The notes under the pieces: model-generated
Databases searched by the model: none
The model's input: only the letters and a program-made list of their open reading frames with translations
Told to the model about the DNA's origin: nothing
Translations under genes and position numbers: made by a program
Shown: one piece after another, positions 8,403 to 16,159 of the stretch
How positions within the stretch are numbered: the stretch's first letter is position 1
Layout of the letters: the number at the start of each line of letters is the position of its first letter
Source of the DNA: Methanogenium sp. S4BF
GTDB taxonomy: Archaea > Halobacteriota > Methanomicrobia > Methanomicrobiales > Methanomicrobiaceae
Assembly (NCBI RefSeq): GCF_029633965.1
Contig: NZ_CP091277.1
Location: forward strand, 1,733,940-1,797,939
Direction: 5' to 3'
Length of the DNA: 64,000 nt

Positions 8403-8819
8403 ATGTCAGCATCCGATGATCTCGAAAACGCGAAGGAGTTCTTCGCCGCCGATTCCTTCGCACGGGAGAACGGAATGGAACTCGTAGCGGCCTCACCCGG
8501 CCGGGCCACTGTTTCAATGAAGGTCACCGATCACCACCGAAACAGCCACGGGACGGTGCACGGCGGGGCACTGTTTACCCTCGCAGACATCGCATTCGCA
8601 CTTGCCTCAAACTCCCACGGGATACCGGCGGCGGCCATCAACGCCTCCATCTCCTATCTCACTGCCGCACGGGACGGCACCCTCACGGCGGAGGCGGAGG
8701 AATTTACCGCGAACCCGAAGCTCGCCTCCTACACGGTGGTCATCACGGACGACAAAGACAGAAAAATAGCCATCTTCCAGGGGATGGTCTACCGGAAGAC
8801 ACCGAGACGGGAGAGATGA
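8403..8819 (+). CDS. PaaI-family hotdog-fold thioesterase
   Basis: A 138-residue hotdog-fold protein of the PaaI/YdiI thioesterase group, which hydrolyses acyl-CoA thioesters. The hallmark block HGTVHGGALFTLAD lies near residues 48-61; the Asp that ends it is the usual catalytic residue. ASISYL and the final FQGMVYR strand complete the fold. Length is typical. No partner genes reveal the acyl substrate, and the gene appears monocistronic. Confidence 0.85.
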   Translation: MSASDDLENAKEFFAADSFARENGMELVAASPGRATVSMKVTDHHRNSHGTVHGGALFTLADIAFALASNSHGIPAAAINASISYLTAARDGTLTAEAEEFTANPKLASYTVVITDDKDRKIAIFQGMVYRKTPRRER

Positions 8820-9014
8820 GAGGTGAACGAACATACAGGAATTCAGATGCTAAAACTTCCTGTACACACTCCCCTGTGCCCAGCCTCAATGACATGAATA
8901 ACCATCACGTCATCCGGAATTGACATGAAACGGAGTGATTTGAAATATTCAGCACAGGAAAATCGGCAAGAGCGTTCGCATAATATTAACAATTGCAATG
9001 GTTACAACATTACC

Positions 9015-9209
9015 ATGCGTCTGTCAAAACGAATACCCGTCACCGAAGAGGTCTGGAAGGAACTTGCTGAGATGAGGGGAGCGGGCCAGACATACAATGA
9101 TCTTCTTACTGAGATGATCGAACTACGCAAGAAACGCCTGCTTGTGGAAGATGTAGCCATTTCTCTGCAGGAAGATGACTTCTTACCTCTGTCGGAGACT
9201 CGATTGTGA
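9015..9209 (+). CDS. Small antitoxin-like protein (orphaned)
   Basis: About 64 residues beginning MRLSKRIPVTEEVW, with the helix pattern GQTYNDLLTEMIE. This layout is typical of small archaeal antitoxin-like proteins that pair with RelE/VapC-type toxins. The frame is open upstream to an ATG at 8925. The ATG at 9015 fits the family N-terminus and lies about 30 bases after the AT-rich CATAATATTAA near 8979, consistent with leaderless expression. Its stop codon overlaps the GTG of a toxin-like reading frame that is now interrupted, so this antitoxin seems to have lost its toxin. Confidence 0.6.
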   Translation: MRLSKRIPVTEEVWKELAEMRGAGQTYNDLLTEMIELRKKRLLVEDVAISLQEDDFLPLSETRL

Positions 9210-9346
9210 GTTTCCGGATCTTTGTCAAATAAAAGTCAATAGATGCCATCAACGAGCTGCCGGAAATTCCAGATAGAAATCAGGATAAGAAGAGCTATGA
9301 ACCAAACAGACCAGACTTCACTTTGATGATACCACACCTTACATAA
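9206..9346 (+). pseudogene. Remnant of a RelE/ParE-like toxin gene
   Basis: Reading from the GTG at 9206, which overlaps the antitoxin stop, gives VSFRIFVK, then a TAA at 9230-9232. In the same frame it continues as KSIDAINELPEIPDRN and further to a stop at 9344. This is the N-terminal strand and helix pattern of RelE/ParE toxins (beta strand ending in Lys, then a helix ending in LP). The rest of the toxin, including the catalytic C-terminal strands, is missing. The gene is therefore dead by a nonsense mutation plus truncation. Identification is by pattern and position after an antitoxin. Confidence 0.6.
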
Positions 9347-9390
9347 AATTAAATAAGATTGTTTAAGATTACATAATCAGGAGAAATACC

Positions 9391-9618
9391 ATGGGTGTCA
9401 AAAGCTTCAGCATATCAGATGATGTCTATGAGAAGTATTCCGCAGAATGCAAGCGTCTCGGCCTCAACATGAGCAAACAGATTGAGAATTTTATGACGTT
9501 CCAGCTGGAAGAAGAATTTGCTGTAAGAGAAGAATATCTTGATAAGCTGGCAAAAATCCGAAAAGAGCGGTTCACACCCGTTTCTGATTTCGAAAAACAC
9601 TTTGAAGAAAGCGTTTGA
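9391..9618 (+). CDS. RelB-like antitoxin
   Basis: A 75-residue protein starting MGVKSFSISDDVYEKY. It has the short strand plus two-helix arrangement of ribbon-helix-helix antitoxins and a charged helical tail that would wrap the toxin. AGGAG stands eight bases before the ATG, and AT-rich promoter sequence (AATTAAATAAG) lies at 9347-9360. The toxin gene follows 21 bases downstream. It should neutralise that toxin and, like other RelB proteins, repress its own promoter. Confidence 0.72.
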   Translation: MGVKSFSISDDVYEKYSAECKRLGLNMSKQIENFMTFQLEEEFAVREEYLDKLAKIRKERFTPVSDFEKHFEESV

Positions 9619-9639
9619 TACCTTTTTGGGAGGAGTTGC

Positions 9640-9903
9640 TTGTATAGCCTGTTTATATCAGAAACACTTGAAGCGAAACTTACCAGGCTCGGAAAGACGG
9701 ATCGGAATACGTTCACCATTATTTCAAAGAAAGTGCGCGAGATTCAGATCAATCCGTACCGTTTCAAGCCACTCCGTCATGATCTGAAGGGATTGCGGAG
9801 AGTTCATATAAACAAATCATTTGTTCTGATCTATGAGATAATTGAATCTGAAAAGGCTGTCCGACTTCTGGATTTTGACCACCACGATACAATTTACGGG
9901 TAG
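9640..9903 (+). CDS. RelE/YafQ-type toxin
   Basis: An 87-residue RelE-superfamily toxin. Members cleave ribosome-bound mRNA or otherwise block translation. The expected layout is present: an initial strand YSLFISETL, two helices, then RPLRHDLKG-like strands (FKPLRHDLKGLRRVHIN), VLIYEI and a final strand with DHHDTIYG. The basic and His residues in the last strands are candidates for RNA contact. The start is TTG at 9640, chosen because GGGAGGAG stands directly upstream with normal spacing. It is the second gene of a toxin-antitoxin operon and looks intact. Confidence 0.75.
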   Translation: MYSLFISETLEAKLTRLGKTDRNTFTIISKKVREIQINPYRFKPLRHDLKGLRRVHINKSFVLIYEIIESEKAVRLLDFDHHDTIYG

Positions 9904-9940
9904 GTGTCTCAATGCCCGTTTCGTTCCCCATTCCCACCCT

Positions 9941-9995
9941 TTTCCACCTGCTTTCCACTTCATTTTCCACCAGTATTGAGCCATTTCATTTCCAC
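9941..9995 (+). repeat. Four phased TTTCCAC repeats
   Basis: TTTCCAC occurs at 9941, 9952, 9964 and 9989. The spacings of 11, 12 and 25 bases place all copies on roughly the same helical face. They lie between the toxin gene and a fragment of the primase gene, and the array resembles the one at 5732-5760. Confidence 0.5.
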
Positions 9996-10000
9996 TTCCC

Positions 10001-10050
10001 GCCGGAGGGCAGCCGCGTGTTCACCATCGGTTGCAGAGACACCGCCCGGC
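10001..10050 (-). pseudogene. Ghost fragment of the primase gene
   Basis: Read on the minus strand this stretch encodes GVSATDGEHAAALRR. The intact primase-helicase protein downstream has GVSATDAEHAAALRR at about residues 160-174. At the DNA level 10003-10045 aligns with 13087-13129 at roughly 80 percent. No flanking primase sequence remains, so this is a short relic of a second copy. Confidence 0.6.
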
Positions 10051-10403
10051 CGGTCCAGGTAGCAGAATCCATCGGCTGGCCCCCGGGGAGCCCGTTCCAG
10101 CGCGAGGTGGGCATGTGGGACGTTGCGATGGGCATCGTCGGCCTTCTCTGCCTGAAGTTCCGAAGCGAGGGCTACTGGACCGCGACCATCATCGGCACCG
10201 GCATCTTTCTCATCGGTGCGGGCCTCGGGCACGTCTACGAGATGGTCGCAAACGGCACCTTCGCCCCGAACAACGCGGGAGCGATGATGCATATCGATCT
10301 GTTTTATCCGCTGGTGCTCGCGGGGCTTCTTGTCATGCTTCATAAGAAAAGAAAGGCAGGAGAGGATGGAGGCCAGCCACCCGAAGACCGGGGAATTCTG
10401 TGA
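10038..10403 (+). pseudogene. Truncated DUF6790-like membrane protein gene
   Basis: From about 10059 the plus strand encodes VAESIGW, GSPFQREVGMW, FLIGAGLGHVYEM and APNNAGAMMHIDLF, ending in a Lys/Arg-rich tail. This is the C-terminal three-helix part of small membrane proteins of DUF6790 type, whose N-terminal helices should precede the SIGW motif. Here they are replaced by primase-derived sequence. The frame stays open upstream to 9912 but encodes no membrane segment there. I therefore read it as a 5-prime-truncated gene, probably not expressed as a functional protein. Confidence 0.55.
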
Positions 10404-10477
10404 CCTCAAACCTCCCGATACAAGCGATGATCCCATCTATGTCAAGTGCACTTTACACTCTCCGGGATATTTCGCTG

Positions 10478-10499
10478 TATGTCAAGCAGACCTGACATA
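10478..10499. promoter_or_regulatory. Inverted repeat TATGTCA-N8-TGACATA
   Basis: A perfect 7-base inverted repeat with an 8-base spacer lies 22 bases beyond the stop of the primase gene. A half copy (TATGTCAAG) stands at 10438-10446. It may be a hairpin terminator of the primase transcript or a protein-binding site. Confidence 0.4.
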
Positions 10500-10520
10500 A
10501 ACCGGTGAAAAAATCATTTC

Positions 10521-13500
10521 TTATTGCACCCCCTCTCCCCTGTTCCACTCCCGGACAACCCGTGCATAGCACGTTTCACAGATACTCGCCCGCTGTGCTT
10601 TTGACTGGTAGACTGCAGGTCCTTCGCCGCAGATGGTGCATCGCCCGAGAGAGACAGACGAACGGCGGAAGTCCCGGTAGTCAAGGATGCCGGGGAGGGG
10701 GAGGGTGCTGCCCACGGTTTTTGGTCCCTGTCTTCCACACGTTTCCCCGGTATTCCACTTTGTCTTCCACTCGTTTTGAGACGTATCCTGTGATGAACCT
10801 GAATTTCGTGGACGAACAGGCGTAGAAACAGTTTGAGTACCACATTCTCCCGGATCAGAGATACCCCCATCCCCCTCCATACGGCAGACCGGACTGTCGA
10901 ATGATACCGGAAATGAGTGGAAGACTCCTGTACTATCTGTACATATATCTCTATTCATCTCCTCTTTATCGAAACAATTGTCAATATGCGCATTATTTAG
11001 CGTTCCACTTTTTGGCGGATTTGGGTGGAACACGGGTGGAAGAGTGGAACTCTTCGGGTCACTGCCGCCTCCCGTATGCCTGTTGTCATCTGCACTGTCA
11101 TCCCCATCATCGGGTTTTAGCCAGACATCTGACCGGGCCGCCCACGTCTGATACATGACAGGGTCAAAGGAGAAGAAATGTTTGTGCCGACGGATATCAA
11201 TTCCATAGAGGTCTTCAGCCACCGACGCGGAAATGAGGCTTATTGCGGGGCACTTGTCAAGGATACCGGCATAGGTTGCCTTTGTGTTGGTGTATCCATG
11301 GAGCAGGCGGTATGCCTGTTTATATGAGAAGCCAAGGGCGTCCTGAAGTGTCCGGATTGTGAAGACCTCCAGATCCATCGCTGCGATAGAGGAAAGTGCG
11401 GCCGCTTCGTTTTTGGTCAGCTTCGTCTCCTGTCCGCCGACGCTCCCATTGATTAAGCCATAGAGCTGCTCGGCATAGCGAAAGTCCTCTTCCGTCGCGA
11501 TGAGTGTCCCGTCCCCGTCCGTCTCCCGCTGGAGGAAGTGCATCAGGGTGTGGCACTTGATGAGGTCAAAGAGCATCGCCGGGTTGCGCCGGTTGTGTGT
11601 CGCAGAGAAACAGATCCGTTTTGCATAGGGGATTTTTACCCGGCGCACCGCACCCTTGAGGACCTCCCAGATTGCCCGGCAGACCGGGATGTCACGGTCG
11701 TCATCAAAAGAGGGGGACACGCCTGTTTCAGACTCCTTCAGGTGTTCAAGAACCGCGAGGTCCTGTGTGGCTGAATCATCAATCCAGACGGTGAGCATCC
11801 GGTTCATCACCTGGTCGTCGCCTATTGCCTCCACCTTGGCGAGCCACCAGACACAGCGTTCAGGGATGGTGCAGACCTTCAGGCTGCGTTCACGGGAGAG
11901 GGTCCGGTGAACGATGGGCTGCCGGAAGTTGGCCGTCGCAGACTTCAGGAGTTCCTGCATGTCGTCTGAGAGGGTGACATCATCGAAGAGGAGGACGGTC
12001 CCCGCCCGGAGGTCATCGTAATAGAAGAGTGCCTTGTCAGATACCGTGCCTGTCAGGCGGTATTCCTCCGGGAGCAGCCGGACCATCGTGTTGCAGGCGT
12101 GGGTCTTTCCCTTGCCGGAGTTCCCGGAGATGGCGACGTGCAGGCCGGAGGTGTTCTCGACGGACTGGGAGGCAACGGACATGATGAGGCATTCGGCCAC
12201 CGTCCGGTCGCCGACGTGTTCGCGGTGGAAGACGTCGAGGAGGAAGGCAAGGGGATCGCCTGTCGTGAGGATTTCGAGGGCCCGTTTCCGGTGTGCCTGT
12301 CCCTCTTCCGGCGTCTCCGCGAGAGTTGAGACCGGCGGGGTGGCTCCCGGCAGTGCGGGGGAGGGGCCAGCCGGCATACCGCCCTCCCCGGCGGCGACCT
12401 CTGTCTTTGCCTGCGGCCGTCCGGTGGTCTGCTTCCCGCCCGCTCTCTCCGTTTCTCTTTCTCCCTCATACATCGCCCGGAGTTCCGGCCACCGCTGCGT
12501 CCCGCCGCCGCAAAAGTCGTGATGGCACCCGGCGAAGACCGCACCGTTCGGAAACTGGATGGCAAACGCCCCGTCGGTGTGTGCCGACGAGAACGGGCAC
12601 TGGGCGAGCGAGAAGAGCGTGCCCCCGTGCCACGGTTTTTCGGCGGCGACGGGAATGCCGTGGTATTCAAGCCACCACCGGAGGTCAAACGAGCCACGCC
12701 TGCGGCCCCGGTCCTCAGCGGGGGGTGCCGTGGGCAGGAGGCCAGCAAGGCGGCGAAGGTCGCCCTCCGGTACAACCTCAAGGTGCTTCGGAACAGACAA
12801 AATGCGGGCCTGCCGGTGAGGCCGCTCCGGCGTGCTGTCCCCTTTGCAGGCGGTGGTGCCATAGAGCTTCCATATTCTCCCGGCGTTGAAGTTCGCCGTG
12901 TCGCAGCGGACGGCATCGTCCGAGAAGAACCCGTCGAGGACACCGAGACAGCCTTTGACAAGCCGGGTGGCGTCATCGTCGTTCGGAAGATCGATGGCAT
13001 ACAGGAGGTGAGCCCCGTTCCCGGAGTCGGCCCGCACGGGGTCCGGGAACCCGTGTTTCGTGAGCCAGGCGGCAATCTCTTCCGCACGCCTGAGGGCCGC
13101 CGCATGTTCCGCATCCGTCGCAGAGACGCCCGAGGGACGGACCGGGTCGAGGTCGACAGGGAGCCACCGGCGGCGGCAGATGTCCGCATCAGCAGTCGTC
13201 GCATCACTCCGGGAGAGCCGGTGCTTCACCCGGTTCGCCCGCCGGGAGAGGAGGGCCGGGTCCACCGCGTTCAGGGTGACATACACCCCGGTCACATCAG
13301 TGAATGCATCGAGCACCCGTGCACGGTCGGCAAGGGCGGCGAAGTCCGTGAAGTAGCCGCTCTTCACCCCGCCGTCCCCCAGGGCACGGAGTTCGACGAC
13401 GGAGCCTTCGGGGAAGAGGAGGGAGAGGGTGTGGGGGATGGAAGTGTGCAGGTTGGAAGTGGCCGGGTCGGGCCCGGCGGCGGTTCCGGTTTCGGTTTCA

Positions 13501-13616
13501 GTTCCATCAGACACAATGGTGGCGCAGGGTCGTGTGGTGGGGCTGCCGGTTTCGGGTTCCGGCCCGGATTCCGGTTCTGATTTTTTTGAATTAATTTCGT
13601 TTTCAGTTTCGTTCAT
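10521..13616 (-). CDS. Primase-helicase replication protein of mobile-element type
   Basis: A 1031-residue protein that joins an archaeo-eukaryotic primase-like domain to a P-loop ATPase. The primase part carries the acidic motif VDLDP near residue 154 and SGNGAHLLY near 199, followed by the GRIWKLYGT block. A Cys/His segment (CPFSSAH, CHHDFCGGG) suggests a zinc site. The ATPase has Walker A SGNSGKGKT near 499 and Walker B VLLFDDV near 541. A low-complexity linker follows, then a C-terminal zinc ribbon (CTICG, CETCYARVV). Such proteins replicate plasmids, viruses or integrated elements. The start is ATG at 13616, nine bases after GAGGAG; upstream in-frame ATGs lack this. No integrase or capsid gene is nearby, so it looks like a stranded element core. 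Confidence 0.75.
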   Translation of the reverse strand: MNETENEINSKKSEPESGPEPETGSPTTRPCATIVSDGTETETGTAAGPDPATSNLHTSIPHTLSLLFPEGSVVELRALGDGGVKSGYFTDFAALADRARVLDAFTDVTGVYVTLNAVDPALLSRRANRVKHRLSRSDATTADADICRRRWLPVDLDPVRPSGVSATDAEHAAALRRAEEIAAWLTKHGFPDPVRADSGNGAHLLYAIDLPNDDDATRLVKGCLGVLDGFFSDDAVRCDTANFNAGRIWKLYGTTACKGDSTPERPHRQARILSVPKHLEVVPEGDLRRLAGLLPTAPPAEDRGRRRGSFDLRWWLEYHGIPVAAEKPWHGGTLFSLAQCPFSSAHTDGAFAIQFPNGAVFAGCHHDFCGGGTQRWPELRAMYEGERETERAGGKQTTGRPQAKTEVAAGEGGMPAGPSPALPGATPPVSTLAETPEEGQAHRKRALEILTTGDPLAFLLDVFHREHVGDRTVAECLIMSVASQSVENTSGLHVAISGNSGKGKTHACNTMVRLLPEEYRLTGTVSDKALFYYDDLRAGTVLLFDDVTLSDDMQELLKSATANFRQPIVHRTLSRERSLKVCTIPERCVWWLAKVEAIGDDQVMNRMLTVWIDDSATQDLAVLEHLKESETGVSPSFDDDRDIPVCRAIWEVLKGAVRRVKIPYAKRICFSATHNRRNPAMLFDLIKCHTLMHFLQRETDGDGTLIATEEDFRYAEQLYGLINGSVGGQETKLTKNEAAALSSIAAMDLEVFTIRTLQDALGFSYKQAYRLLHGYTNTKATYAGILDKCPAISLISASVAEDLYGIDIRRHKHFFSFDPVMYQTWAARSDVWLKPDDGDDSADDNRHTGGGSDPKSSTLPPVFHPNPPKSGTLNNAHIDNCFDKEEMNRDICTDSTGVFHSFPVSFDSPVCRMEGDGGISDPGECGTQTVSTPVRPRNSGSSQDTSQNEWKTKWNTGETCGRQGPKTVGSTLPLPGILDYRDFRRSSVSLGRCTICGEGPAVYQSKAQRASICETCYARVVREWNRGEGVQ

Positions 13617-13946
13617 GGTTTTCATCTCCTCTGTTCGAGACAGAGAGTGTCCACTATTCGCAGTGTGAGTGTGATAGCAGCGGGGCATCAGGGAGAAGTC
13701 TGTGATGGTATTGTAACCTGCGTGCATGTTTGCTTGCACGCCCTTCTGTCAGCCGGTTCCCCGGTGGCGGCTGGCATATGAACGTATTACTTCGGGTAAT
13801 ATAAGTCTGACTTAACCGGGGATGGGAAGTTCCAATTCTTTCGATAAAAGAGTGAGTAAGAGTTATTAACTCCGCGAATTCTTCAGGTGAACCTTGATAT
13901 ACCCTCCCGATATATTCGGTCACAAACACACGGGAGGTGAAAATCA
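13617..13946. promoter_or_regulatory. Divergent promoter region with palindrome TAAGTCTGACTTA
   Basis: This 330-base gap separates the primase gene from the small NPNN gene. It contains a near-perfect 13-base palindrome at 13802-13814 and AT-rich promoter-like stretches. GATATATT near 13909 fits a TATA box for the small gene, and the palindrome is a plausible operator. Open frames on the minus strand here have no protein character. Confidence 0.4.
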
Positions 13947-14108
13947 ATGGGAAAAGGCAGAGGCGGCGGACGCAGCCCAAATGATGACCGTTCCGATTCA
14001 ATGAATCCGAACAACCCTGCATACGATGCTGCAAGGGATAATCGTTCAGACCAATTGAACCCCAACAATGAACGATACCAAGGGGATAAGGAAGAAGAGG
14101 AGGATTGA
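13947..14108 (+). CDS. Small NPNN-repeat protein
   Basis: A 53-residue hydrophilic protein with a Gly/Arg/Lys-rich start (MGKGRGGGRSPNDD) and two copies of a DNRSD/DDRSD-plus-NPNN unit (SDSMNPNNPAYDAA and SDQLNPNNERYQG). It ends in an acidic tail. GGGAGGTG at 13933-13940 is a strong ribosome site, which makes the start firm. I recall similar tiny proteins with paired MNPNNPAY motifs in many prokaryotes, of unknown function and probably disordered. It sits at the GC-rich to AT-rich boundary of the island. Confidence 0.75.
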   Translation: MGKGRGGGRSPNDDRSDSMNPNNPAYDAARDNRSDQLNPNNERYQGDKEEEED

Positions 14109-14201
14109 GATTCTAACTCTCATACACCAATTATTTTGAATTAATAACGAATAAAAATAATATTATAGTATTGTACCCTCATCCAAAATCAGGGATCAAT
14201 T

Positions 14202-15974
14202 ATGGGACTTTTCGATTTTCTAAAAAAGGATCAGGTGAAGGAGAAAACTGTTCAGACTATTTCCAAAACAGAAGAGAATCAAATATTAGGAACTTCTCAA
14301 GGTCTTGTTCCCATTGTTGAAAACATACGAATACCAGAAAATATCCAGCAACTCCTCTGGTTTGCCGATGGAAAATTAAAAAATTACAATCAAAAGAGTA
14401 AGCAGAGCACTTTTTACGAAAATGAATTGTTCAGGATTACATTTTCATTTTATGAGGTTCCGGAACCCAGTTTGATTTCCACCAAATTACCCGTTGATTT
14501 GAGAACAAATCCTAAGAAGGTCGAAGAACTTGGGTATTACCCATCCTATGAAGGACTCAATCCTCAACAGAGATTTGTTTACTTAAATTGGCTCAAAGAT
14601 ATCACAAAACCTGTTGATATCGGATACGTCTTCGTTTTTTACTATGGATTGGAACGTCATCTGATATCAGGAAAATATGCAGACGCGACAGACACAATCC
14701 TGAATCTGCGTCAATACCACAAAAATAACTCATTCCATTCCTATTCCGCAAATGCGCTCATAATATCTGCTATTTTACACAAGGATAAAGAAACTCTATC
14801 CAGAGTGTTGGAAGATATCAACGATACAAGTTACTGTAGCAGTCTTGTTCTACTTGGTAAGTATCTGATGCAGATGGATTTGACAATTGACGAGATCATT
14901 TCTATTAGCTCAACTGTCGGTTTCACAAATAAGAGATATATCAAAGAATACCCCGATCTCTTCAAAAAATCACTTGAATCAATTCTTATGGACAAATTTG
15001 GAAAAAATTCCTATCCAATTTACGAATTAAATATGCAATTCCCTTCAAATCCCATCATGTCATTTGCAAATATTTCATTGGACAGAGATGTGCGTTCACC
15101 TGTCCTCCCTGACCTGATGCAAAGTCCTGAATTCTCTTCCTCAATAAAATCCATTTTAACCACAGCACATAACGATGTGAAACAATACCTTGCAGAAATG
15201 AGGAAGAAAGGGACAGCTCCTAAATCCAAATCTGATGAAATTGTGGATGACGGCCCCAAACCGGAATGTCCATATTGTCACAAATTATTAGACAAAATGC
15301 CCAAGAGCAAAAGTAAATGTCCACATTGCGAGGAAGAAATCACTGTAAGAACCGACCCGGTTGAGAAAAAGAAGATACTATTAAGAATGGATCAAATCGA
15401 TGAGTTTGAAGAGAAAGTGCGTGAGGTTCGGACGCATAAAACGATTGAGAGAATATTGGGTTCCAATTTCACAAAGAACAGAAAATATCTCCACATAGAA
15501 AAGGACCTAAAAAAGAAATTGAATATTGAGCCTTCTGAGAAAGAGGTCGCCTTATTGATGGTTGAGGATAGTGGGGAAGAATATTACAATAACCTCAATA
15601 TGGGATTATTCCGGAATACAATCCTGTATAAAGCTGATATATTAAAAGCATCAGGGGACATGCAAAATGCTCTGACTCTTTACCTTGAATTGCTATATTT
15701 TGATTTGAACGGCCCAAACAACTCTCCAATAGGAAAACACGATCCCGAATTATTGAAAAGATACCCGCCATTTAATCCAAAAGATTCTGGATCTGCATTT
15801 ATTGCTCCCGGCATTATCAATTATATCAAAACAATCAATAAGGACCTAAACCTCTCAAAAGAAGAAATCAAACAGATATTTTTCGAACACAATATAGGAG
15901 TGGAAAATGCCAGAAAATTACCATTGCGGGTTCAGGATGCGTGGGATAAATTAGAACCAGAAATAATCCTTTGA
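14202..15974 (+). CDS. TerB-N domain protein with zinc ribbon
   Basis: A 590-residue cytoplasmic protein. Residues about 45-230 match the TerB N-terminal domain found beside TerB-like and stress or phage-response proteins. Diagnostic blocks are PENIQQLLWFADG, ELGYYPSYEGLNPQQR and GYVFVFYYGLERHL. A zinc ribbon follows near residues 354-378 (CPYC and CPHC), then a Lys/Glu-rich helical part and a helical C-terminus with tetratricopeptide-like flavour. No catalytic motif is visible. It is AT-rich compared with the genes outside the island. AGGGATC stands before the ATG. The next gene downstream encodes a TIR-STAND ATPase, 185 bases away, so a shared role is plausible but separate promoters are possible. 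Confidence 0.75.
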   Translation: MGLFDFLKKDQVKEKTVQTISKTEENQILGTSQGLVPIVENIRIPENIQQLLWFADGKLKNYNQKSKQSTFYENELFRITFSFYEVPEPSLISTKLPVDLRTNPKKVEELGYYPSYEGLNPQQRFVYLNWLKDITKPVDIGYVFVFYYGLERHLISGKYADATDTILNLRQYHKNNSFHSYSANALIISAILHKDKETLSRVLEDINDTSYCSSLVLLGKYLMQMDLTIDEIISISSTVGFTNKRYIKEYPDLFKKSLESILMDKFGKNSYPIYELNMQFPSNPIMSFANISLDRDVRSPVLPDLMQSPEFSSSIKSILTTAHNDVKQYLAEMRKKGTAPKSKSDEIVDDGPKPECPYCHKLLDKMPKSKSKCPHCEEEITVRTDPVEKKKILLRMDQIDEFEEKVREVRTHKTIERILGSNFTKNRKYLHIEKDLKKKLNIEPSEKEVALLMVEDSGEEYYNNLNMGLFRNTILYKADILKASGDMQNALTLYLELLYFDLNGPNNSPIGKHDPELLKRYPPFNPKDSGSAFIAPGIINYIKTINKDLNLSKEEIKQIFFEHNIGVENARKLPLRVQDAWDKLEPEIIL

Positions 15975-16159
15975 AATAAATTCAATTTTTAATATTGCTA
16001 CCCAGAGATCCTTCAATCACTAATTCTTACAGAAATATACGCTTTAACAAACCAAACAATGACGTTTCGAAATTCACTTATATTTCAATTGAATAAATCA
16101 ATGCATCCACTTCTATAAGATAGCTAATTATAGAATGAAAGAATTGAAGAGGGGATAAT

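Noticed and set aside
9912-10403. A complete 163-residue membrane protein
   Set aside because: Only the last 115 residues match a membrane family; the first part is repeat and primase-derived sequence, so a truncated gene is the better reading.
12519-13580. A 353-codon plus-strand frame opposite the primase gene
   Set aside because: It mirrors the GC-rich codon use of the primase gene; the peptide is Gly/Arg/Val-rich without domains.
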